From Phyllobacteriaceae bacterium UBA1940 (lineage in GTDB: Bacteria > Pseudomonadota > Alphaproteobacteria > Rhizobiales > Rhizobiaceae), in NCBI GenBank assembly GCA_002336975.1, contig DDFA01000050.1, positions 18,683-28,034 on the forward strand: DNA of 9,352 bases, given 5' to 3'. The position numbers and the translations under genes are program-made. Numbering within the stretch: position 1 is the first letter of the stretch; every line of letters starts with the position of its first letter. The notes under the pieces are model-generated. The model did no database searches, was not told the DNA's origin, and saw nothing but the letters and a program-made list of their open reading frames with translations. This document shows positions 1 to 5,098 of this stretch, piece after piece.

Positions 1-1026
1 GTGCCGGCGATGAGCGACGAGACGATCATGGTGAAGAACCAGGCGACAATCTTTCTCGGCGGCCCGCCGCTGGTCAAGGCCGCCACCGGCGAGGAAGTGT
101 CGGCCGAGGATCTCGGCGGCGCCGAAGTGCACACCCGCCAGTCGGGCGTCGCCGACCACTATGCGCAAAACGACGAGCATGCGCTCGCCATCACCAGGCG
201 CATCGTCGGAAACCTGAATCGCAGGAAGCAGTTGCAGCTTGAGCTTCGCGAACCGATTCAGCCGCTTCATCCAGCCGACGAGATTTATGGCGTGGTGCCG
301 CAGGACACCCGCACCCCCTACGACGTGCGCGAGATCATCGCCCGCGTCGTCGACGGTTCGCAGTTCGACGAGTTCAAGGCCAATTACGGCACGACGCTGG
401 TCACCGGCTTCGCCCATATCCACGGCATGCCGGTCGGCATCATCGCCAACAATGGCGTGCTGTTTTCGGAGTCGGCGCTGAAAGGCGCGCATTTCATCGA
501 GCTGTGCTGTCAGCGAAAGATCCCGCTGGTGTTCCTGCAAAACATCACCGGCTTCATGGTCGGGCGCAAATACGAGGCCGGCGGCATCGCCAAGGACGGC
601 GCCAAGCTGGTCACGGCGGTCGCCACCGCGCGGGTGCCGAAAGTCACCGTCATCATCGGCGGCTCGTTCGGCGCCGGCAATTACGGCATGTGCGGCCGCG
701 CCTATTCGCCCCGCTTTTTGTGGATGTGGCCGAACGCCCGCATCTCGGTGATGGGCGGCGAACAGGCGGCCACCGTGCTGGCGCTGGTCAAGCGCGAGGG
801 CATCGAGCGCAAGGGCGGACAATGGTCGGCGGACGAAGAAGCCGAGTTCCGCCGCCCGATCCTGGAAAAGTACGAACGCGAGGGCCACCCGCTCTATTCA
901 TCGGCGCGGCTATGGGACGACGGCATCATCGATCCGGCCAGGACACGCGAGGTGCTGGCGCTGTCATTGAGCGCGGCGCTGAACGCCGAGGTCGAGGAGA
1001 CCAGGTTTGGACTGTTCAGGATGTAG
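1..1026 (+). CDS. mccB: 3-methylcrotonyl-CoA carboxylase, carboxyltransferase (beta) subunit, 5'-truncated by window edge
   Basis: This is the carboxyltransferase subunit of a biotin-dependent acyl-CoA carboxylase. It moves CO2 from carboxybiotin to 3-methylcrotonyl-CoA in cytoplasmic leucine catabolism. The 341 visible residues are the C-terminal part of a protein usually about 535 residues long, so the GTG at base 1 is an internal valine codon and the true start lies upstream. Family motifs are clear: [19 protein letters not shown] near residues 19-37, [17 protein letters not shown] near 39-55, the acyl-CoA/oxyanion loops [15 protein letters not shown] (about 181-195) and [19 protein letters not shown] (about 220-238), [10 protein letters not shown] (about 249-258), and the terminal [14 protein letters not shown] ... 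FGLFRM. The run of motifs favours methylcrotonyl-CoA over propionyl-CoA specificity, and the alpha subunit begins at 9081 on the same strand. Geranyl-CoA carboxylase is a less likely alternative. Stop is TAG at 1024. Confidence 0.94.
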   Translation: MPAMSDETIMVKNQATIFLGGPPLVKAATGEEVSAEDLGGAEVHTRQSGVADHYAQNDEHALAITRRIVGNLNRRKQLQLELREPIQPLHPADEIYGVVPQDTRTPYDVREIIARVVDGSQFDEFKANYGTTLVTGFAHIHGMPVGIIANNGVLFSESALKGAHFIELCCQRKIPLVFLQNITGFMVGRKYEAGGIAKDGAKLVTAVATARVPKVTVIIGGSFGAGNYGMCGRAYSPRFLWMWPNARISVMGGEQAATVLALVKREGIERKGGQWSADEEAEFRRPILEKYEREGHPLYSSARLWDDGIIDPARTREVLALSLSAALNAEVEETRFGLFRM

Positions 1027-1091
1027 GGGGATGCTTTTTTGGCATCTTCCTGCATCGTTAGGGCACGACCCATGACCAATCGAAGACGTGC

Positions 1092-1120
1092 TGGAAATCC
1101 CGGCCGACTAGATATATGAT
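1092..1120 (+). promoter_or_regulatory. Predicted sigma-70-type promoter of the toxin-antitoxin operon
   Basis: A -35-like TGGAAA (1092-1097, 4 of 6 to TTGACA) is followed after exactly 17 bases by a -10-like TATGAT (1115-1120, 5 of 6 to TATAAT). Transcription would start near 1127, about 20 bases before the antitoxin ATG at 1147. The -10 box overlaps the left half of the TGATATCA repeat pair, the arrangement expected if the antitoxin represses its own promoter. The placement is read by eye; the operator overlap is the strongest support. Confidence 0.6.
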
Positions 1121-1135
1121 ATCATTCTGATATCA
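1117..1135 (+). promoter_or_regulatory. Paired TGATATCA operator, probable VapB/FitA binding site
   Basis: Two identical copies of the self-complementary octamer TGATATCA (1117-1124 and 1128-1135) are separated by TTC. Their centres are 11 bp apart, about one helical turn, so both lie on the same DNA face. The whole unit is also a near-perfect palindrome. Ribbon-helix-helix antitoxins of the FitA/VapB type are known to bind tandem or inverted palindromic sites as multimers over their own promoter. The AT-rich repeat stands out in otherwise GC-rich DNA. That this antitoxin binds it is inferred from position and symmetry. Confidence 0.75.
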
Positions 1136-1146
1136 CGGAAGCTGTC

Positions 1147-1386
1147 ATGGGCCAGATACTTGTTCGCCAACTCGACGATGAAACGCTCGCGCGGCTGAAA
1201 GCTCGCGCCAAGGCAAACGACCGATCAGCCGAGGCCGAGGCGCGGGTGCTGCTCAAGCAGTCGCTTGCTGACCAACCTGCGGACCTTCCGACCTTGATGT
1301 CTTTGGTAGGCTCCGCGCCGAGCGGCCGCACGACCGAGGAGATTGTCGCCTATGTCCGTCAACTCCGCGACGAGTGGGAACGATAG
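1147..1386 (+). CDS. vapB: FitA/VapB-type ribbon-helix-helix antitoxin
   Basis: This 79-residue protein is the antitoxin of a type II toxin-antitoxin pair. It neutralises the PIN-domain toxin encoded immediately downstream and probably represses the operon. Residues 3-40 (ILVRQLDDETLARLKARAKANDRSAEAEARVLLKQSL) read as an Arc/FitA-like fold: a short beta strand, then two helices, with a turn at NDRSAEAE. The rest (about 41-79), ending RTTEEIVAYVRQLRDEW, is the tail that in FitA-type antitoxins wraps around and blocks the toxin active site. The ATG at 1147 has GGAA at 1137-1140, six bases away. It stops at 1386, three bases before the toxin start, so translational coupling is likely. The paired octamer at 1117-1135 sits just upstream. 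Confidence 0.9.
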   Translation: MGQILVRQLDDETLARLKARAKANDRSAEAEARVLLKQSLADQPADLPTLMSLVGSAPSGRTTEEIVAYVRQLRDEWER

Positions 1387-1389
1387 GTT

Positions 1390-1803
1390 TTGATTGTCTA
1401 TCTCGATGCCAATGTCATCATTTCGGCGATCGAAACCAAACTGTCCCTGACGAAAGGCCAGGCAAGACTGATTGCGGAAATCGACGCTGGCAAGACGCCC
1501 GCCGCAACCAGCGAACTCAGCCTGACCGAATGCCTTGTCTATCCATTCAGATTGCAAAACCCGATTGCTGTGGATCGTTTTTTGGCATTCCTATCGGACC
1601 GGCCCACGTTTCGCATCTTCCCGGTCGCCCGGCCCATCCTCCTGCGCGCCGCCCGGCTGCGCGCTGACACCGGGCAGAAATTGCCGGACGCGATCCATCT
1701 GGCGACCGCAATCGAATCCGGCTGCACGGACTTCATCACCAATGACCGCGATTTCAGTGCGGTCGGCGCTGATGTCGACGTGGTGTTGTGGGACGCCCTG
1801 TAG
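1390..1803 (+). CDS. vapC: VapC/FitB-type PIN-domain ribonuclease toxin
   Basis: This 137-residue toxin should act as a Mg2+/Mn2+-dependent endoribonuclease that stops translation when released from its antitoxin. All PIN-domain acidic positions appear intact: D6 in the N-terminal strand (IVYLDANV), E47 in SELSLTE, D100 in LPDAIHLATA, and the terminal cluster TNDRDF with D119 and D121. The length is normal for the family, so it looks functional. The start is TTG at 1390: the preceding in-frame codons are GTT and the stop TAG, so no earlier start exists, and the PIN core begins within six residues. Ribosome entry probably relies on the purine-rich end of the antitoxin gene (GAGTGGGAA). Base composition is visibly less GC-rich than the flanking metabolic genes, consistent with acquisition by transfer. 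The RNA target cannot be read from the sequence. Confidence 0.92.
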   Translation: MIVYLDANVIISAIETKLSLTKGQARLIAEIDAGKTPAATSELSLTECLVYPFRLQNPIAVDRFLAFLSDRPTFRIFPVARPILLRAARLRADTGQKLPDAIHLATAIESGCTDFITNDRDFSAVGADVDVVLWDAL

Positions 1804-1829
1804 CCTCGGTCGGCGTCAAACACCCAGCC

Positions 1830-1853
1830 ATTCGCTGCGAACCTTGAGCGAAT
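1830..1853 (+). other. Small inverted repeat downstream of vapC
   Basis: ATTCGCT (1830-1836) and AGCGAAT (1847-1853) form a perfect 7-bp stem with a 10-base loop, 27 bases after the toxin stop codon. No T-run follows, so it is not a textbook intrinsic terminator. It could slow or stabilise the 3' end of the vapBC transcript. The rest of the 1804-1936 gap holds only a possible TATATC -10 box at 1904-1909 without a convincing -35. Confidence 0.3.
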
Positions 1854-1936
1854 ATTGTCCGCTTGCGCGTCCTCGCCCTCTCCCAAACCGTCTCGTCCCG
1901 GCCTATATCGGCTTCGCCTCAACTTCCGGAGCCATC

Positions 1937-2440
1937 ATGCCCTCGCTCTATGATTTCACCATTCCCGTCTTTATCCGCCAGCTCGGCAATCTGTCGAAGA
2001 TCCTCGACAAGGCGCGGGCGCATGCCGACGCCGCTGGCGTCGCGCATGCCGAACTGATCGACGCGCGGCTGGCGCCCGACATGCTGCCGCTGTCGTCGCA
2101 GGTGCAGATCGCCTCAGACAGCGCCCGCGGGGTCGCGGTGCGCGTCGGGCGGATCGCGCCGAAGCCGATGGCCGACACCGAAAAGACCTTCGAAGAACTG
2201 CAGGCACGCATTGCCGCGTCGATCGACTATCTGAAGTCCGTGCCGGCCAATGTCTTCGACGGCAAGGAAGGCGACCCGGTGACGCTGAAGTTCGGCTCAA
2301 GCGAGGTCCCCTTCCCCAGCGGCGTCGCCTATGTGCTCGGCTATGCGATGCCCAATTTCTATTTCCACGTCACCACCGCCTACGACATCCTGCGCAACAA
2401 GGGCGTCAAGCTCGGCAAGCGCGACTTCCTCGGCGGCTGA
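1937..2440 (+). CDS. DUF1993 domain protein (DinB-like helical fold)
   Basis: This 167-residue cytoplasmic protein belongs to the DUF1993 family, which has no established biochemical role and whose fold is related to the four-helix DinB/YfiT group. Family-like features are the opening MPSLYDFTIPVFIRQLGNLSKILDKA, the middle LAPDMLPLSSQVQIASDSARG (about 45-65), the helix TFEELQARIAASIDYLKSV (about 84-102), and the C-terminal LGYAMPNFYFHVTTAYDILRNKGVKLGKRDFLG (about 134-166). H144 in FYFHVTTAYDILR sits where DinB-fold proteins often carry a metal-ligand histidine. The frame stays open far upstream, but the ATG at 1937 is chosen because GGAG (1928-1931) lies five bases away and homology begins there. 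No signal peptide or membrane segment is seen. A 133-base gap separates it from vapC, so it is probably transcribed separately. Confidence 0.88.
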   Translation: MPSLYDFTIPVFIRQLGNLSKILDKARAHADAAGVAHAELIDARLAPDMLPLSSQVQIASDSARGVAVRVGRIAPKPMADTEKTFEELQARIAASIDYLKSVPANVFDGKEGDPVTLKFGSSEVPFPSGVAYVLGYAMPNFYFHVTTAYDILRNKGVKLGKRDFLGG

Positions 2441-2506
2441 ACGGCGGGTTTCGTTCGCATCCAAAGCCATGATATGGCCGCTCAAACGCGTTGGACGGAT
2501 GTCATC

Positions 2507-3814
2507 ATGAGCTTCTCCAAATTCTTCGCCTTTCTCGTCGCGCAGGTCGGCGCCGGCGCGATCTTTTTGCGTCACCGCAATGACGGGCCGCTGCCGCAGG
2601 CGGCCGGCCCCGCGCCGTCCATTCCGCAGGCCAGGCCGCAGGGCGTGCCGACGCTGAAAATGCCGACGGCCAAGGGGTGGAGCGGAGGTCAGACGCCGAC
2701 GCCCGCCAAGGGCCTCGATGTCAGCCTGTTCGCCGGCGGCTTCGAGCACCCGCGCTGGCTGCATGTGCTGCCCAATGGCGACGTGCTTGTGGCCGAGGCG
2801 CTGCCAGTGTCGGGCGGCATCCGCTCGATCTTCGACTACGCCATGCAGTCGACAATGCGCCGCGCCGCGGCGCTGGCGGACCACAGCGCCAACCGCGTCA
2901 TGCTGTTGCGCGACGCCGACGGCGACGGGGTCGCCGAAATCCGAGAAACCTATCTGGACAATCTCAACCAGCCGTTCGGCATGGCGCAGGTCGGCGACGT
3001 CTTCTATGTCGGCAATACCGACGGACTGGTCGCGTTTCCCTTCGAGCCGGGCGCGGCGAAACTGTCGGGAAAAGGCCGCCAGATCGCCTCGTTCAAGCCC
3101 GCCGGCCACTGGACCCGCTCGATCCTCGCCTCTCGGGACGGCAAGCGGCTCTATATCGGCGTCGGCTCGCTGTCGAACATCGCCGATGAAGGGTTCGAGG
3201 CCGAGCAAGGCCGCGCCTGCATCTACGAACACGTCATCGCCACCGGCGAGACGCGCATCTTCGCCGAAGGACTGCGCAATCCGGTCGGACTGGCCTTCGA
3301 GCCCGCGAGCGGGGCGCTGTGGACCGTCGTCAACGAACGCGACGGGCTCGGCGACGAGACCCCGCCCGACTATCTCACCTCGGTTCAGGACGGCGGTTTC
3401 TATGGCTGGCCCTATTCCTACTGGAACCGCGTCGTCGACGATCGCGTCCAGCCGCAAAAACCCGAACTCGTGGCGCGCCAGATCCAGCCCGACTATGCGC
3501 TGGGCGGGCACACGGCGTCGCTCGGGCTTTGCTGGATGCCGGTGGGCACGCTGCCCGGCTTCGGCGACGGCATGGTGATCGGTCAGCACGGCTCGTGGAA
3601 CCGCTCGAAACTGTCCGGTTACCGCGTCGTCTTCGTGCCGTTCGACAAGGGCAAGCCGAGCGGGCCAATGCGCGACATCCTGTCCGGCTTCCTGTCGGCG
3701 GACGAAAAGGCGAGCTACGGCCGCCCGGTCGGCGTCGTCGTCGGACCCGACAAAAAGTCACTGCTGGTCGCCGACGATGTCGGCAATGTGGTCTGGCGCG
3801 TCACCGGGGCCTGA
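2507..3814 (+). CDS. Membrane-anchored PQQ-type sugar/sorbosone dehydrogenase-like beta-propeller
   Basis: This 435-residue protein resembles the L-sorbosone dehydrogenase/soluble aldose dehydrogenase family, which oxidises sugars or aldehydes in the periplasm using pyrroloquinoline quinone (PQQ). Residues about 4-21 (SKFFAFLVAQVGAGAIFL) form a short hydrophobic signal anchor, followed by a Pro/Ala-rich linker and the propeller from about residue 70. Visible motifs are FEHPRWLHVLPNGDVLVAE, the EF-hand-like DADGDGVAE (about 136-144), GHWTRSI (about 200-206, where the family has its catalytic His), LRNPVGLAFEP, NERDGLGDE (about 276-284), GGFYGWPYSYW, GGHTASLG and HGSWNRS. ATG 2507 is preferred over in-frame ATG 2474 because GGACGG lies eight bases upstream of 2507 and the anchor starts directly there; no ribosome site precedes 2474. 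The 3' end overlaps the convergent DUF3037 gene by 14 bases. No PQQ biosynthesis gene is in the window, and the substrate is unknown. Confidence 0.87.
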   Translation: MSFSKFFAFLVAQVGAGAIFLRHRNDGPLPQAAGPAPSIPQARPQGVPTLKMPTAKGWSGGQTPTPAKGLDVSLFAGGFEHPRWLHVLPNGDVLVAEALPVSGGIRSIFDYAMQSTMRRAAALADHSANRVMLLRDADGDGVAEIRETYLDNLNQPFGMAQVGDVFYVGNTDGLVAFPFEPGAAKLSGKGRQIASFKPAGHWTRSILASRDGKRLYIGVGSLSNIADEGFEAEQGRACIYEHVIATGETRIFAEGLRNPVGLAFEPASGALWTVVNERDGLGDETPPDYLTSVQDGGFYGWPYSYWNRVVDDRVQPQKPELVARQIQPDYALGGHTASLGLCWMPVGTLPGFGDGMVIGQHGSWNRSKLSGYRVVFVPFDKGKPSGPMRDILSGFLSADEKASYGRPVGVVVGPDKKSLLVADDVGNVVWRVTGA

Positions 3815-4199
3815 CACGCACCATCGTGTCGAGCAGCCGTTCGACCACATCGCCGGCCTCCCTGGCGCGGCCGGTGTGGGCGGGCGACGTCTGGATGATC
3901 GAGGAGCGTGGCGCCGTCAGCCAGTAGAAACGCTGTCGCGCTGGCAGTTCGCCGATCGGCCCGGCGTCGGCGCCGCCATTGCAGATACGCTCGAACGCCT
4001 CGAGATGTTTCCGGATCGCCTCGATGTCGGCCGTCGGGTCGAGCGCCGCCAGCCGGACCTCGTCGAGGTCGAAACCGCAGGCGAGCAGCTTTGCCCCCGG
4101 GCAAGAGACGATGACGCCGGCATTGATGAACTCGCCGCGTTCGACGCGCGGCACGACGCGCACGATGGCGTAGTCGTAGGTGTGGGGCGCGCCGCTCAC
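3801..4199 (-). CDS. DUF3037 domain protein, partner of HipA-like kinase
   Basis: This 132-residue protein matches the DUF3037 family, which has no assigned biochemical function. The N-terminal half carries the family signature: YDYAIVRVVPRVERGEFINAGVIVSCP (about 8-34), then GAKLLACGFDLDEVRLAALDP (about 35-55). The C-terminal half has the helix IEAIRKHLEAFERICNGG, the segment LPARQRFYWLTAPRSSIIQTSPAHTG (about 85-110), typical of the family, and a closing helix DVVERLLDTMV. The start is GTG at 4199, which overlaps the stop of the upstream kinase gene as GTGA. This tight coupling makes co-translation and joint function likely. There is no signal peptide, so it should be cytoplasmic. Its last 14 bases overlap the tail-to-tail dehydrogenase gene. 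Whether it is a regulator, substrate or antidote of the kinase cannot be told from sequence. Confidence 0.86.
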   Translation of the reverse strand: MSGAPHTYDYAIVRVVPRVERGEFINAGVIVSCPGAKLLACGFDLDEVRLAALDPTADIEAIRKHLEAFERICNGGADAGPIGELPARQRFYWLTAPRSSIIQTSPAHTGRAREAGDVVERLLDTMVRVRPR

Positions 4200-5014
4200 A
4201 GCCTCGCCCCCTTGCGCGGTGGCGGCGCATAACCAGGCGGCGGCGCGCTCCGGCGCGCGGCCTCGGCCTGTTCGGCAAATCCGCGTGGCCCCGCCGCCCG
4301 CCGCGCCAGATAGTCGGAATAGGCGGCGCGGTGGTCTTGCGCATTGTCAAAGGCCGGATCGCCGTCGAGCCAGTCGTCGGGGACAAGCCCGACGATCGCC
4401 TCGACCAGTTGCGGCGTGACGAGCGGCGCGAGCGCGGCGTCGGCGGCCATCACGTCGCCGGCGAAAGGCAGCAGCACATGGTCCTTGATCGGGGCAAAGC
4501 GAGCCTGGGCGGCTGCCTCGGCGCGCGACCAGTCATGGTGGAAATAGAACGCCGCGCCATTGTCGATCAGATAGAGTTTTCGGTGCCACAGCAGCATGTT
4601 GGGGTTGCGGGCGGTGCGGTCGACATTCTGGATGAATGCGTCGAGCCAGACGATCCGCGCCGCCAGATCGGCGTCGGGGCGGTCGACCAGCGGGTCGTAA
4701 TTGACCGAGCCCGGCAGGTAGTCGAGACCGAGGTTCAGCCCGGCGCTTTCGCGGATCAGGTGCTGGATTTCCGGATCGGGTTCAGTGCGCGCCATGTCGG
4801 GATCGAGCGTCAGAAACGCGATTTCGGGGATCGGCAGACCAAGCGCGCGCGCCAGTTCGCCACCGACAAGTTCGGCGATCAGCGCCTTGCGGCCCTGGCC
4901 AGCGCCGCGAAACTTCAGCACATACATGCCGTCGTCGTCGGCTTCGACGATGGCCGGCAGCGAACCACCTTCGCGCAGCGGTGTGATGTATCTTGTGGCG
5001 GCGAGTGTTTTCAC
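4196..5014 (-). CDS. HipA-like protein kinase, short form
   Basis: This 272-residue protein belongs to the HipA-like kinase group and lacks the N-terminal extension of classical HipA (about 440 residues). HipA phosphorylates glutamyl-tRNA synthetase; this protein's target is unknown. Kinase elements are present in order: nucleotide-binding segment YVLKFRGAGQG with K34, helix AELVGGELARALGLPIPE with E48, catalytic loop NVDRTARNPNML with D132 as candidate base and N137 five residues later (the D-x4-N spacing of HipA), and the metal-binding LIDNGAAF with D151. All look intact. The C-terminus (about 258-272) is a proline-rich, basic tail. The start is GTG at 5014; no clear ribosome site precedes it, but the ITPLREGGSLPAIVEADDDG opening matches the family N-terminus. 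It overlaps DUF3037 by GTGA. No HipB-like helix-turn-helix gene is adjacent, so it is not a standard hipBA locus. Confidence 0.86.
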   Translation of the reverse strand: MKTLAATRYITPLREGGSLPAIVEADDDGMYVLKFRGAGQGRKALIAELVGGELARALGLPIPEIAFLTLDPDMARTEPDPEIQHLIRESAGLNLGLDYLPGSVNYDPLVDRPDADLAARIVWLDAFIQNVDRTARNPNMLLWHRKLYLIDNGAAFYFHHDWSRAEAAAQARFAPIKDHVLLPFAGDVMAADAALAPLVTPQLVEAIVGLVPDDWLDGDPAFDNAQDHRAAYSDYLARRAAGPRGFAEQAEAARRSAPPPGYAPPPRKGARL

Positions 5015-5048
5015 AGGCGACGGCTTTCAGAGCATTCGCCCCGCCTTA

Positions 5049-5092
5049 GCATTGCCGGCGGCGCGCGCCAATCGAGCAGCGACCGGCAATGC
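5049..5092 (-). terminator. Long-armed hairpin between caspase and kinase genes, possible terminator or processing site
   Basis: GCATTGCCGG (5049-5058) and CCGGCAATGC (5083-5092) are perfect 10-bp inverted arms around a 24-base loop. The loop holds a second self-complementary decamer, GGCGCGCGCC (5060-5069). In the - strand transcript the stem begins seven bases after the caspase-gene stop codon and ends 34 bases before the kinase start. No T-run follows on that strand, so an intrinsic terminator is uncertain; a partial terminator, RNA-processing or stability element, or Rho-linked pause are alternatives. Confidence 0.45.
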
Positions 5093-5098
5093 GCCGCG

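Noticed and set aside
1030..1046. GATGC-TTTTTTG-GCATC hairpin just after mccB as an intrinsic terminator
   Set aside because: The stem is only 5 bp, the T-run lies in the loop rather than after the stem, and the sequence that follows is mixed. It may be chance.
1111..1140. Attachment site or IS target duplication at the TGATATCA repeats
   Set aside because: The copies are 3 bp apart, next to a toxin-antitoxin promoter, and no integrase, transposase or matching distal repeat is visible; an operator explains them better.
1535..1936. Upstream in-frame extension of the DUF1993 protein from 1535
   Set aside because: It overlaps the vapC gene in another frame, is Arg/Ser/Pro-rich without family similarity, and the ribosome site and homology both point to ATG 1937.
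2297..3589. A 430-codon open frame on the - strand opposite the dehydrogenase
   Set aside because: It mirrors the codon bias of the dehydrogenase gene, has no recognisable domain, and runs across the DUF1993 gene end.
3801..5014. Classical hipBA persistence locus
   Set aside because: No helix-turn-helix HipB gene is adjacent and the kinase lacks the classical N-terminal region; the partner is DUF3037 instead.
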